This document shows, in pieces, positions 1 through 11,877 of a DNA stretch of 64,000 nucleotides (its first letter is position 1; each line of letters opens with the position of its first letter). The notes beneath the pieces are model-generated. The model was not told the origin of the DNA and ran no database searches. It saw only the letters and a program-made list of their open reading frames with translations. Source of the stretch: Salipiger sp. H15 (GTDB lineage Bacteria > Pseudomonadota > Alphaproteobacteria > Rhodobacterales > Rhodobacteraceae); assembly GCF_040409955.1 (NCBI RefSeq), contig NZ_CP123384.1:1116001-1180000 (forward strand), given 5' to 3'. Both the position numbers and the translations under genes were made by a program.

Positions 1-557
1 AGCACCGCGAAGCGCTCGTCCCGCCCCTTGCCGTCGAGCGAGGGCGTGGCGCGGCAGCGGCGCAGCGCATCGGGGACATGGTCGAGCCCCAGCTCGCCCG
101 CCAGCGCCGCGCCGAGCAGCGCCGACTGGTTGTAGCGGCGGCGCAGGTGGCGGCGCAGGTGCAGCGGCACCGGCACGACCAGCGCGCCCTCCGTGATGCC
201 GCGCAAGCCACGCGCCATCCAACGCGCCGCGGGCCGGGCGATGTCGGTCCGGTCGGCGTGTTTCAGCATCAGCACCAGCTGCCGTCCGTTGTCGCGGTAG
301 AGCAGCGCCGCGCGCCCCTTCTCCCAGGGCCGCCCCTGCGCGCGGCATTCGTCGCAGAGCTCCGCCACGTCCGAGCTGCCCGGCAGCGGCGCGCCGCAGA
401 GATCGCAGCCGAGCCCGCCGAGAAAGGGCGTGTCGCGCCAGCACGGGCCGCAGAGCCCGTGATCGCTTTCGACCAGCCCGCCGCAGATCAGGCAGCGCGG
501 CGGGTAGACCAGCCGCAGCGCCCCGCGCATCAAGGTTTGCAACCGCTCACGGCGCAT
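1..557 (-). CDS. comF: ComF-family phosphoribosyltransferase-like protein (partial, C-terminus beyond window)
   Basis: The reading frame from the ATG at 557 runs leftward off the window, so only about 185 N-terminal residues are visible. It begins with a double zinc ribbon: C22-x2-C25 with C36-x2-C39, then C51-x2-C54 with C68-x2-C71. The ComF-typical stretch VVPVPLHLRRHLRRRYNQS follows, and then a conserved RCRATPSLDGKGRDER region. The PRPP-binding loop expected further on lies outside the window. Members of this family are linked to DNA uptake or to unknown phosphoribosyl chemistry. Only 14 bp separate its start from the divergent methyltransferase, so the promoters probably lie inside coding sequence or one start is misplaced. 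Confidence 0.88.
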   Translation of the reverse strand, partial: MRRERLQTLMRGALRLVYPPRCLICGGLVESDHGLCGPCWRDTPFLGGLGCDLCGAPLPGSSDVAELCDECRAQGRPWEKGRAALLYRDNGRQLVLMLKHADRTDIARPAARWMARGLRGITEGALVVPVPLHLRRHLRRRYNQSALLGAALAGELGLDHVPDALRRCRATPSLDGKGRDERFAV

Positions 558-571
558 CCTATCTAGCCTCC

Positions 572-1408
572 ATGTCCAGCCAGGCCCCGCAGCTCATCGA
601 CCGCTCCGCCCTCGCCCAGCACCGCGCCCGCGCGCGCCGTGCGCCCGATCTTGCACGCGCGCTGTTCCTGCACGAAACCGCGCGGGACGAAGCGCAGGAT
701 CGGCTCATGATGGTTAACAGGGAGTTCAAATCCCCGGCCATCGTCACCCCCTTCCCCGAGATCTGGCAGGGCGCGATCCCCGGCGCCAAGGTCATCCCCG
801 ACGACGAAGTTCTGGACCTCGAACCCGGCGGCCATGACCTCGTGATCCACGCGCTGGCGCTGCACTGGGCGAACGACCCGGTGGGCCAGCTGATCCAGTG
901 CCGCCGCGCGCTGAAATCCGACGGGCTCTGCATCACCATCGCCTTCGGCGGCGAGACCCTGTCCGAGCTGCGCGCCGCCATGGGTCAGGCCGAGATCGAC
1001 GTGACCGGCGGGCTGTCGCCGCGGGTGCTGCCGATGGGCGAGATCCGCGACCTCGGCGCGCTTCTGCAGCGGGCCGGGCTGGCGCTGCCGGTGGCCGACT
1101 CGCTGCCGCTCGACGTCAGCTACGAAAGCGCGCTGCACCTGATGCGCGACCTCCGCGCCATGGGCGAGGCCAACGCGCTTTCCGCCCGGCTGCGCCGCCC
1201 CACCCGCCGCGCCGTGCTGCTGCGCGCCGCCGAGATCTACGCGCAGAGCTGGGCCCGCCCGGATGGCCGGCTGAAGGCGACGTTCGAGCTGGTCACGCTG
1301 ACCGGCTGGGCCCCGGACGAGAGCCAGCAGAAGCCGCTGCGCCCGGGAAGTGCGGCGCATCGTCTCGCCGACGCCCTCGGCGCGAGGGAAACGCCGCTGA
1401 AGGATTGA
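572..1408 (+). CDS. NDUFAF5/BioC-like methyltransferase-fold protein
   Basis: This 278-residue protein resembles the class I methyltransferase family that includes NDUFAF5 (complex I assembly) and BioC. Recognisable parts are the HDLVIHALALHWANDPVGQL block (about residues 88-107), a post-motif helix with RRALKSDGL, the GGLSPRVLPMGEIRDLG region, and the C-terminal GWAPDESQQKPLRPGSA tail that is usual in alphaproteobacterial members. The glycine-rich SAM motif I (D-x-G-x-G-x-G) expected near residue 65 is not visible. Methyltransferase activity is therefore uncertain and the protein could have another assembly role. No strong ribosome-binding site precedes the ATG, and it is divergent from comF. 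Confidence 0.72.
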   Translation: MSSQAPQLIDRSALAQHRARARRAPDLARALFLHETARDEAQDRLMMVNREFKSPAIVTPFPEIWQGAIPGAKVIPDDEVLDLEPGGHDLVIHALALHWANDPVGQLIQCRRALKSDGLCITIAFGGETLSELRAAMGQAEIDVTGGLSPRVLPMGEIRDLGALLQRAGLALPVADSLPLDVSYESALHLMRDLRAMGEANALSARLRRPTRRAVLLRAAEIYAQSWARPDGRLKATFELVTLTGWAPDESQQKPLRPGSAAHRLADALGARETPLKD

Positions 1409-1459
1409 ATCATTCTAAATTCGCGTTAACTAGCGCCAGACTTTGAGGGAACAGAACGC

Positions 1460-2524
1460 ATGAACGACATGACCACAGGCCCGATCCGTCCCGCTCAGGC
1501 CCCCGCCGATCACCCGGCGCTCCCACGCGAAAAAGTCGGCATCCTGCTCGCCAACCTCGGCACCCCGGACCATTACAGCTACTGGCCGATGCGCCGCTAC
1601 CTCTCCGAGTTCCTCTCGGACCAGCGCGTCATCGACTACCCGAAGTGGAAATGGCAGCCGCTGCTGCAGCTGATCATCCTCAGCAAGCGGCCCTTCTCCT
1701 CGGGGAAGAACTACAAGTCGATCTGGAACGAGGCGCTGAACGAGAGCCCCCTCATGACCATCACCAAGGCGCAGACCGCCGCCATCGAGGCGCGGCTGAA
1801 GGCGCGCTACGGCGATCAGGTCGTGGTCGATTTCTGCATGCGCTACGGCAACCCCTCGACCGCGTCGAAGGTCAAGGCGATGACCGAGGCCGGCTGCCGC
1901 AAGATCCTGTTCTTCCCGCTCTACCCGCAATATGCCGGAGCCACCTCGGCCACCGCCAACGACGCCTTCTTCAAGGCGCTGATGGCCGAGCCCTGGCAGC
2001 CCACAGCGCGCGTCGTCGATCCCTATTTCGAGAACCCGCTCTACATCGAGGCGCTCGCGCAGTCGGTCGAGCGCGCCTATGCCGCCAAGGCGGAGAAGCC
2101 CGAGATGCTGGTGGTCTCGTACCACGGCATGCCGAAGCGCTACCTGATGCAGGGCGATCCCTACCACTGCCAGTGCCAGAAGACGACGCGGCTGCTGCGC
2201 GAGCGGCTCGGCTGGGACAGGACGCAGATCTGCACCACCTTCCAGTCGGTCTTCGGCCCCGAGGAATGGCTGCGGCCCTACACGGTCGAGGAAGTGGCGC
2301 GGCTGGCGAAGGACGAGGGCAAGAAGCGCATCGCGGTGATCGCCCCGGCCTTCTCGGCCGACTGCATCGAGACACTGGAAGAGATCAACGAGGAGATCCG
2401 CGAGAGCTTCGAGCACGCGGGCGGCGAGGAGTTCACCTATATCCCCTGCCTCAATGACGAGCCCGCGCATGTCGAGGCGCTGAGCCGGGTGATCGAGGAC
2501 AACCTGCAGGGCTGGCTCGACTGA
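1460..2524 (+). CDS. hemH: Ferrochelatase
   Basis: Ferrochelatase inserts Fe2+ into protoporphyrin IX, the last step of protoheme synthesis. The 354-residue length is normal for the family. Visible motifs are GILLANLGTPD near residue 27, the catalytic-histidine block VSYHGMPKRYL (H222) and SADCIETLEE with the conserved Glu304. A GAGGGA Shine-Dalgarno sequence precedes the ATG. The gene ends at a bidirectional terminator shared with the convergent small secreted-protein gene. The family has soluble and membrane-associated members; no transmembrane helix is seen here. Confidence 0.97.
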   Translation: MNDMTTGPIRPAQAPADHPALPREKVGILLANLGTPDHYSYWPMRRYLSEFLSDQRVIDYPKWKWQPLLQLIILSKRPFSSGKNYKSIWNEALNESPLMTITKAQTAAIEARLKARYGDQVVVDFCMRYGNPSTASKVKAMTEAGCRKILFFPLYPQYAGATSATANDAFFKALMAEPWQPTARVVDPYFENPLYIEALAQSVERAYAAKAEKPEMLVVSYHGMPKRYLMQGDPYHCQCQKTTRLLRERLGWDRTQICTTFQSVFGPEEWLRPYTVEEVARLAKDEGKKRIAVIAPAFSADCIETLEEINEEIRESFEHAGGEEFTYIPCLNDEPAHVEALSRVIEDNLQGWLD

Positions 2525-2553
2525 GCCGCGGCGAAGCATCTTCCGGGCAACAA

Positions 2554-2581
2554 AAAAGGCGGTGCGAAAGCACCGCCTTTT
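2554..2581. terminator. Bidirectional intrinsic terminator (hemH / small ORF)
   Basis: The 8-bp perfect stem GGCGGTGC/GCACCGCC encloses a GAAA tetraloop. It is flanked by A-rich sequence on the left and T-rich sequence on the right, so it can terminate transcription from both convergent genes. Confidence 0.85.
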
Positions 2582-2604
2582 CCGTTTGAAGGCCTGTGGC
2601 CCGA

Positions 2605-2799
2605 TCAGTCGGTCGATGCGGCTGCGGCAACGACGGCGATCAGGAGCAGCGGGATCAGGATGCCGGCCGAGGACGACGATGCCTGGGTCTCTTCGACCAC
2701 CACGGCGGGTTCCATCACCATGTCGTCCTTGGCGTAGGAGCCGGCCATTGCGGTGGTCGCGGAAGCTGCGAGTGCGGCGGCAAGAGCGAGTTTCTTCAT
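2605..2799 (-). CDS. Small secreted or membrane-anchored protein of unknown function
   Basis: This is a 64-residue protein. Its ATG at 2799 was chosen over an upstream in-frame start because CTGGAG lies directly upstream and the translation then opens with a clean signal peptide, MKKLALAAALAASATTAMA. After a short acidic middle with VVVEETQ and a serine run, the C-terminus has a hydrophobic helix, AGILIPLLLIAVVAAAAS. The mature product is therefore a tiny periplasmic peptide anchored by one helix. Its placement convergent to hemH is suggestive, but no function can be assigned. Confidence 0.7.
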   Translation of the reverse strand: MKKLALAAALAASATTAMAGSYAKDDMVMEPAVVVEETQASSSSAGILIPLLLIAVVAAAASTD

Positions 2800-2947
2800 G
2801 ATATTCTCCAGATAAACGCTCACCGCGGCTTCACGAACCAGTCGCGGCAAGCTTCAAGACTTACCTCGTGCGGATTGTGTAAGCAGCAATCCGCCGATAT
2901 TGCAAATCCCAGTTATCTAAAGATTTTATCAACCCCTTGACCCAGCG

Positions 2948-3547
2948 TTAAATCAGCAACACCTGCGTGCCGACCTGTGCCATGTCGTAGAGCGCCTCGA
3001 CGTGCTCGTTGTAGAGGCCGATGCAGCCGTTCGACGAGCGACGGCCGATCTTGCGCGTGTCGTGCGTGCCGTGGATGCGGTAGTACTGCCAGCTCAGGTG
3101 CAGCGCACGGGTGCCGAGGGGGTTGTCCGGGCCCGGCGGAACGTAGTCCGGCCACTCGGGGTTGCGGACCTTCATCGACGGCGTCGGGCGCCAGTCGGGA
3201 TGCGGGTCCTTCAGGACCACTTGCGTGCGGCCCTTGCGGGTCAGGTCGTCGGTCAGCGGAACCGAGGAGGGGTAGAGGTGGTAGGTGCCGTTCTCTTCCC
3301 AGAAGTGCAGCGCGCGCGACGAGATGTCGACGAGGACGGCGCCCTTGTTCAGGTTGCTGAAGTAGGGCTGCCAGTCGAGCGTGCGGAAACTCGAGATGTT
3401 GTGTCGGATGACCTTGGAGATGTCACTCTCCATCTCGACCGTTGCCGCACCGTTGTAGCTCTGCGCAAAGGCCGGTGACGCAGCGGCACCGGCAAGCGCG
3501 GCCGATCCGGCGAGGAAGGCGCGACGGGAGTAGGGCGATTTTGCCAT
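2948..3547 (-). CDS. L,D-transpeptidase (YkuD domain), Tat-type export signal
   Basis: This periplasmic enzyme of the YkuD/ErfK family forms peptidoglycan cross-links or attaches proteins to peptidoglycan. The 199-residue protein opens with SRRAFLAG and a hydrophobic run ending ASPAFA, like a Tat signal. The catalytic block is near the C-terminus: HGTHD, then RRSSNGCIGL, with the nucleophilic Cys in the S-x-G-C motif. The ATG at 3547 with an AAGGA upstream is preferred to a GTG 24 bases earlier. The same family reappears at 4476-5000. Confidence 0.93.
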   Translation of the reverse strand: MAKSPYSRRAFLAGSAALAGAAASPAFAQSYNGAATVEMESDISKVIRHNISSFRTLDWQPYFSNLNKGAVLVDISSRALHFWEENGTYHLYPSSVPLTDDLTRKGRTQVVLKDPHPDWRPTPSMKVRNPEWPDYVPPGPDNPLGTRALHLSWQYYRIHGTHDTRKIGRRSSNGCIGLYNEHVEALYDMAQVGTQVLLI

Positions 3548-3779
3548 GGCGGAAGTGTCCTTTGGAGCCACGAAAAACGAAAAAACAGGTACAGGGCCTT
3601 GGAGGCGTACGCCTGAAGGCCGTTAAGAGTTCCGTAATCATATTGCGAGACCGCCGCAGTCGCAAATCAAACACAGGTGTACACGCCCGATCACATGCAT
3701 GTGGGTTTGATCACGACCGCGGCGCGAGCTATGTGTGTCCCTCAATAGTGAACCAGCGGCACTTGAAGGTCAGCCAATC
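3548..3779. other. Intergenic region between divergent cell-envelope genes
   Basis: This 232-bp region must hold promoters for the divergent L,D-transpeptidase and CAP-domain genes. It contains a 12-bp perfect palindrome, CACATGCATGTG, at 3692-3703. I could not assign a convincing -35/-10 pair. Confidence 0.4.
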
Positions 3780-4322
3780 ATGAACAGACGCACGTTTCTC
3801 CTGCTCTCCACCGGGCTCCTGGCGGCGGCCTGCGCGCCGGCGGTAACCACCCCGCAAGTCGGGCCCGACGGGAAGCCGCTTCCGCGCGTCTACCGGATCA
3901 GCGAAGCCGACAGCGGCAAGATCGAATACTCGATGCTCGATTCGGTCAACGCGCTGCGCCAGGCGCGCGGTGTGGCGAGCGTGTCGCTCGACCCCCAGCT
4001 CAACGCCGCGGCCGCGACCCATTCGCGCGACATGTCGGTGCAGAACCGCCCCTGGCACTTCGGCTCCGACGGCTCCTCGCCGATCGACCGGGCGCAGCGC
4101 GTCGGCTACCGGGGCCGCCTGCTCGGCGAAAACATCTCGGAAACCTACGAATCCGAGCTCGAGACCCTTGCCGCCTGGATGGACGAGGCGCCGACCCGCG
4201 ACGTCATCCTCGACCCGAACGCGCGCCAGATGGGCTTTGCCTGGTTCCAGGAGCCGGGCGGCAAGATCTGGTGGACGCTCGTCATGGGCACCTCCGGCCT
4301 CGCCCCGACGCCGGGCGCCTGA
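3780..4322 (+). CDS. CAP-domain (SCP/PR-1-like) lipoprotein
   Basis: The 180-residue product starts MNRRTFLLLSTGLLAAAC, a twin-arginine-like signal with a lipobox Cys18. The mature part has the CAP/SCP fold hallmarks: LDSVNALRQARGV, ATHSRDM with the conserved His, and GENI followed by a helix and WMDEAPTRDVIL. The strand MGFAWF and the C-terminal WWTLVMG follow. Bacterial CAP proteins are secreted or envelope-associated with poorly defined roles. The ATG at 3780 was chosen because it produces the signal peptide. L,D-transpeptidases lie on both sides, which suggests a cell-wall role (inference). Confidence 0.88.
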   Translation: MNRRTFLLLSTGLLAAACAPAVTTPQVGPDGKPLPRVYRISEADSGKIEYSMLDSVNALRQARGVASVSLDPQLNAAAATHSRDMSVQNRPWHFGSDGSSPIDRAQRVGYRGRLLGENISETYESELETLAAWMDEAPTRDVILDPNARQMGFAWFQEPGGKIWWTLVMGTSGLAPTPGA

Positions 4323-4348
4323 TCGGCTCCAGAGCCGGACACGGATTT

Positions 4349-4380
4349 GCAAGGGCCGTCCCCCGGGGCGGCCCTTTTGC
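4349..4380 (+). terminator. Intrinsic terminator after the CAP-domain gene
   Basis: The stem AAGGGCCG/CGGCCCTT with a C/G-rich top is followed by TTTT. It lies about 27 bp after the stop codon. Confidence 0.75.
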
Positions 4381-4430
4381 TTGCGCGGCGCTTTCCCCGG
4401 GCACCTCATTCGCCTGAACGGCCCGAATGC

Positions 4431-4455
4431 AAAAGGCCGCCCCTGGGGACGGCCT
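4431..4455 (-). terminator. Intrinsic terminator of the second L,D-transpeptidase gene
   Basis: On the minus strand, AGGCCGTCCCC pairs with GGGGCGGCCT with one bulge and is followed by TTTT. It sits 20 bp beyond the stop codon of the leftward gene. Confidence 0.72.
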
Positions 4456-4475
4456 GTCGGTCACGCGGCGCCTGC

Positions 4476-5000
4476 TTACGGCATGATGAGAATCGGTGTC
4501 GGCCGGTCGGTGCGGATCATCGAGTAGATGTCCTCCATCTCGCGGTCGCTCACCGCGATGCAGCCCCAGGTCCAGTCCCAGATGCCGTTCTGGTAGGCCG
4601 GCGGGCGGCCGTGGATGAAGATGTCCCCGCCCGGGCTCTTGCCGAGGAAGCGCGCCTCCGCGACGTCGGCGGCGTTCGGGTAGTCGATGCCGAGACTCAG
4701 GTGGAACCGCGAATTCGGGTTGCGCCGGTCGATCATGTAAAGACCCTCGGGCGTCTTGCCGTCGCCCTCGATCTTCTTGTCGCCGTCGGGGCTGAACCCG
4801 AGACCGACGTTGTAGACCCTCATGATCTGGTCGTGGTGAAGCAGGTACATCTTGCGCGCCTGCTTGTGCACCACGACATGCGTGACCGCAGGGCCGCCGT
4901 AGGACCTGAACTTCGAATCCACGCGCTCGTTGCGCCCGCCGCCACAGGCGGCCAGCAGCAACACCGCTGCGAGCACGAGGACGTGCCTGCCAATAAACAT
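4476..5000 (-). CDS. L,D-transpeptidase (YkuD domain) lipoprotein
   Basis: The 174-residue product begins MFIGRHVLVLAAVLLLAACGGG, a lipoprotein signal with its lipobox Cys at about residue 19. The domain starts with VTHVVVHKQARKMYLLH and continues through KTPEGLYMIDRRN. It ends with the catalytic histidine block DIFIHGRPPAYQNG and WTWGCIAVSD, whose Cys is the nucleophile. It differs from the first L,D-transpeptidase in size and sorting signal, so the two are not simple tandem duplicates. The ATG at 5000 was chosen over longer in-frame starts because it gives the lipoprotein signal. Confidence 0.92.
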   Translation of the reverse strand: MFIGRHVLVLAAVLLLAACGGGRNERVDSKFRSYGGPAVTHVVVHKQARKMYLLHHDQIMRVYNVGLGFSPDGDKKIEGDGKTPEGLYMIDRRNPNSRFHLSLGIDYPNAADVAEARFLGKSPGGDIFIHGRPPAYQNGIWDWTWGCIAVSDREMEDIYSMIRTDRPTPILIMP

Positions 5001-5097
5001 CTTGCCTGTCTCACTCGTTCTTATTTTGCCACAGTTATACATGACCGCGGGGCATCGCGATAGGAGGAGATGGCTGGAAGGTGTCGGATTCTCGGCA

Positions 5098-6315
5098 CTA
5101 TTGCCTTTTGAATCCTGCAACGAGCTCGATATGGGTCGACCAGCGGAACTGGTCCACCACGCGCAGCCCGTCCAGCACGTATCCCGAGCGCAGCAATGCC
5201 GCCGCATCGCGCGCAAAGGTGACCGGGTTGCACGAAACGAAGGCAATGCGCGGAATCCCCGCCTCGCAGAGCTGCGCCACCTGCGACTCGGCCCCGGCGC
5301 GCGGCGGGTCGATCACCGCGGCATCGAAGCGCGCCAGCTCGGAGGGCAGCAGCGGGTTTCGGAAGAGGTCGCGCGCCTCGGTGGTCACATGGCGCAGCCC
5401 TTGCGCGTGGCGCCAGCCCTGGTCGAGCGCCTGGGTCATCGCCTTGTCGCCCTCGACCGCGTGCACCCGCGCGCGCTCGGCGATCGGCAGCGCGAAGGTG
5501 CCGCAGCCAGCAAACAGGTCCACCACGTGGGTCGCGCCGTCGATATGTTCGAGCACGTCGGCCAGCAGCGCCGCCTCGCCCTGCGGCGTCGCCTGCAGGA
5601 AGGCACCCGGCGGCGGCGAGACCTCTGCCCGGCCCATCTTCTGCATCGGCGGGCGGCGGGTCAGCACCACGTCATCGCCCCAGGCGATGCGCGCGCATTC
5701 GTAGGCGCGGGCCAGTTCCGACAGGCCCTGCTGCATCTGCGGATCGGCGTCCTTGCCGCCCTTCACCACCACGTCGAGCCCGCCAAGGCTGGTGGTGACC
5801 ATCACCGACAGCTCGCCCTTTCGGCTTGCACCCAGCACGGCCAGCGCCTCGACCAGCGGCAGCGCGGCGGCCAGCTTGGGGTCGACCACGCGGCAGTCCG
5901 GCACCTCGACGATCACGTCCGAGCGCTTGCGGTGGAAGCCCACCTGCGCGCCCTTCTTGGTGCGCTTGGCCGAGAACCCGGCGCGGCGGCGGGTCTGCTC
6001 GGGCGAGGTCGCGATCTCGCGGAACTCGGCCTCGATCCCGTGGGCGGCAAGCGCGTGGCGCACAACGGACTGCTTCCACTCGGCGACGAAGTCGGGCCGG
6101 GCGTGCTGCAACTGACAGCCGCCGCAGGTCTTCGCGTGCCGGCAGGGCGGGCTGACCCGCATCTCCGAGGGCCGCAGGATGCGCGGCGCGTCCATCGTGC
6201 CGCCGGTGATCTCGCCCTCGACGAGCTCGCCGGGCAGAGTGCCGGGCACGAAGACGGGACCGGCGGCGATGCCGTCCCCCTGATGCCCGAGCCGTTCGAT
6301 TGTGACCTGTTCCAT
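5098..6315 (-). CDS. Class I SAM-dependent RNA methyltransferase (TrmA/RlmD family)
   Basis: The family methylates C5 of uracil in tRNA or 23S rRNA. The 405-residue protein has an N-terminal TRAM-like region (VTIERLGHQGDGIA), then a cysteine set CRHAKTCGGCQ typical of Fe-S-containing RlmD/RlmC-type members. The SAM-binding motif is VVDLFAGCGTFALPIA, followed by DPPRAG and the catalytic SCNPVTFARD near the C-terminus. The ATG at 6315 has GAGG upstream; an earlier ATG at 6327 is possible. The exact target base cannot be told from sequence alone. Confidence 0.9.
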   Translation of the reverse strand: MEQVTIERLGHQGDGIAAGPVFVPGTLPGELVEGEITGGTMDAPRILRPSEMRVSPPCRHAKTCGGCQLQHARPDFVAEWKQSVVRHALAAHGIEAEFREIATSPEQTRRRAGFSAKRTKKGAQVGFHRKRSDVIVEVPDCRVVDPKLAAALPLVEALAVLGASRKGELSVMVTTSLGGLDVVVKGGKDADPQMQQGLSELARAYECARIAWGDDVVLTRRPPMQKMGRAEVSPPPGAFLQATPQGEAALLADVLEHIDGATHVVDLFAGCGTFALPIAERARVHAVEGDKAMTQALDQGWRHAQGLRHVTTEARDLFRNPLLPSELARFDAAVIDPPRAGAESQVAQLCEAGIPRIAFVSCNPVTFARDAAALLRSGYVLDGLRVVDQFRWSTHIELVAGFKRQ

Positions 6316-6387
6316 GCGCCGCCTCATGCCCCCATCGGACCTTCCGCGCAAGCCTGTTAAGCCGGGCGCAATGCCGCACCGCAGACC

Positions 6388-8220
<1,833 letters not shown>

Positions 8221-8247
8221 GCCCTGCCCTCTCTCGCTCGGTCTCTG

Positions 8248-10092
<1,845 letters not shown>

Positions 10093-10134
10093 CGGTCAGG
10101 TCCTGATTTCAGGAAGGAAAATCCTGCCTGGACC

Positions 10135-10716
10135 TTACAGAAACACCATGACGGAAAAACTTGCCAGTGCCACGGCCATGGCGCGGGTGAACCAGCGCCA
10201 CGCCGCCGGGGTTGCAAGAAGGTAGGTCAGCAGCGCCCCCGCCGCCGTCCAGAACAGGCAGCAGAAGAGGTTGAGACCCGAAAACGCGCTGCCGAGCCGC
10301 AGCGCCTCGTCCCAGGGCGCCAGCGCCGAGGGATAGGCCGAGGCAGCCGCCAGCGCCACCGCCCAGACCTTGGGGTTCACCCACTGGAAGAGCGCGCCCT
10401 CGACCAGCGTCATCGGCCGCGCCGCCTCGGACTTCTTGCGGCGCTCGGAATTCCAGAGACCCCAGGCCATGTAGAGCATCCAGAGGCTGGCCGCGATGCG
10501 CAGCGCGGTCTCGAGCCGGGGCATCTGCTGCAGCAGCGCGGCGATGCCGAGCCCGGTGAGCCCGGCGGTGATGCCGACGCCGGTCACCACGCCGAAGAGA
10601 TGCGGCAGGGTGCGCTTCACGCCGAAACGCGCGCCCGAGGCGGTCAGGAGGATGACATTGGGACCCGGCGAGAAGAGCCCGAAGAAGACAAAGGCGTAGA
10701 GCGGGTCGAGAGTCAT
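10135..10716 (-). CDS. LysE/RhtB-family amino acid exporter
   Basis: This 193-residue integral membrane protein has about five or six hydrophobic helices and the family signature FGLFSPGPNVILLTASGARFG near its N-terminus. The FQWVNPKVWAVAL segment, typical of the second half, follows. Family members export amino acids such as threonine, homoserine or lysine; this substrate is unknown. It lies 9 bp upstream of the downstream stop of the CCA-enzyme gene on the same strand, so co-transcription from the pcnB-like gene is likely. Confidence 0.9.
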   Translation of the reverse strand: MTLDPLYAFVFFGLFSPGPNVILLTASGARFGVKRTLPHLFGVVTGVGITAGLTGLGIAALLQQMPRLETALRIAASLWMLYMAWGLWNSERRKKSEAARPMTLVEGALFQWVNPKVWAVALAAASAYPSALAPWDEALRLGSAFSGLNLFCCLFWTAAGALLTYLLATPAAWRWFTRAMAVALASFSVMVFL

Positions 10717-10725
10717 GTAGTGCGC

Positions 10726-11877
10726 TTACTCGTCAGACAGAAGTTCCGCCTTGGTAAGCGTGAAACCCGACGCGATCCAGCGTTTCTCTGCTTCGCGCAG
10801 CGCCTCGCCCAGCGCGGGGCCCTTGCGCGCGGGCATGAAATCCTTGGCCGAGAGCGGAAACGCCACCTCGGTGCCCTTTGCCATGTCGAAGAGCGCCTCC
10901 TCGGGAACCGGCTGCTGGAAGCTCGCGGCGCGCAGCAGCAGCACGCTCTGCGCGACCTCGGCACTATGGCGGTAGGCCAGCTCCGCCGGGCCCTGCGGCG
11001 CGCCGATCAGGCTCTGCAAAAAGGCAAGCTGGCGCTGCTGGAGCTTCGACAGGCGCAGGTCGGGTTCTTCCACGCCGAGGCTGGCGAGCCTTCGCAGCGC
11101 ATCCGGGGCAACGGACAGTCTCTGTTCCTCCGCCACCAGCGGACCCAGCGCGATCACCGAGGCGCCGGGCAGCACATGCGCCAGCACCCCGACCTGTGCC
11201 ATGACCGAAACCGCCGGCACGGGGTCGGGCGCGGCCAGCAGGCGCAGCATCTCCTGCCCGACGCGCTCGCGCGAGAGCGTGTCCAGCCCGTCCAAAGTCT
11301 CGGCGATACCCGCCAGCGCCTCGGGGTCGAAACCTTCGTCCGGATCGCCGTACCAGGCGGAGAAGCGGAAGTAGCGCAGCGTGCGCAGGTAATCCTCGCG
11401 GATGCGGTCCGTCGCCGCGCCGATGAAGCGCACGCGGCGGGCCCTGAGGTCCGGCAGCCCGTTCAGCGGGTCGCGGATCAGCCCCCGCGCATCGGCATAG
11501 AGCGCGTTCATGGTGAAGTCGCGCCGCGCCGCATCCTCGGCGATGTCGTCCGAGAAGCGCACCACGGCGCGGCGGCCATCGGTCTCGGTATCGGCGCGGA
11601 AGGTGGTGATCTCGTGGCCGATGCCGCGCGCGACGACCGTGACCGTGCCGTGCTCGATGCCGGTGGGAACGGGCTTCAGCCCCGCCGCCTGCGCCAGCTC
11701 GACGACCCGCTCGGGGCGCGCGTCGCTGGCGATGTCGACGTCGCTCACCGGCACGCCCATCAGCGCGTTGCGCACGCAGCCGCCCACGACGTAGCCCTGG
11801 TGCCCGCCCGCCTCGAGCATGGCCAGCACCTCCTGCGTCGCCGCGCAGGTCAGCCAGTCCCCGGTCACCGTCGTCAT
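10726..11877 (-). CDS. CCA tRNA nucleotidyltransferase / poly(A) polymerase family
   Basis: This class II nucleotidyltransferase is 383 residues long. It has the GG motif VVGGCVRNALMG (about 31-42) and the metal-binding DVDIAS (Asp-x-Asp). Conserved blocks RRDFTMNALYAD and IREDYLRTLRYFRFSA follow. The likely role is adding or repairing the 3' CCA of tRNA; poly(A) addition is the alternative. The start codon overlaps the stop of the upstream Nudix gene by four bases (ATGA), so translation is probably coupled within hslO-nudix-cca-lysE. Confidence 0.93.
   Translation of the reverse strand: MTTVTGDWLTCAATQEVLAMLEAGGHQGYVVGGCVRNALMGVPVSDVDIASDARPERVVELAQAAGLKPVPTGIEHGTVTVVARGIGHEITTFRADTETDGRRAVVRFSDDIAEDAARRDFTMNALYADARGLIRDPLNGLPDLRARRVRFIGAATDRIREDYLRTLRYFRFSAWYGDPDEGFDPEALAGIAETLDGLDTLSRERVGQEMLRLLAAPDPVPAVSVMAQVGVLAHVLPGASVIALGPLVAEEQRLSVAPDALRRLASLGVEEPDLRLSKLQQRQLAFLQSLIGAPQGPAELAYRHSAEVAQSVLLLRAASFQQPVPEEALFDMAKGTEVAFPLSAKDFMPARKGPALGEALREAEKRWIASGFTLTKAELLSDE

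Noticed and set aside
3692..3703. 12-bp palindrome CACATGCATGTG between the L,D-transpeptidase and CAP genes
   Set aside because: Too short and without repeats or a known regulator to call an operator; noted only as intergenic content.
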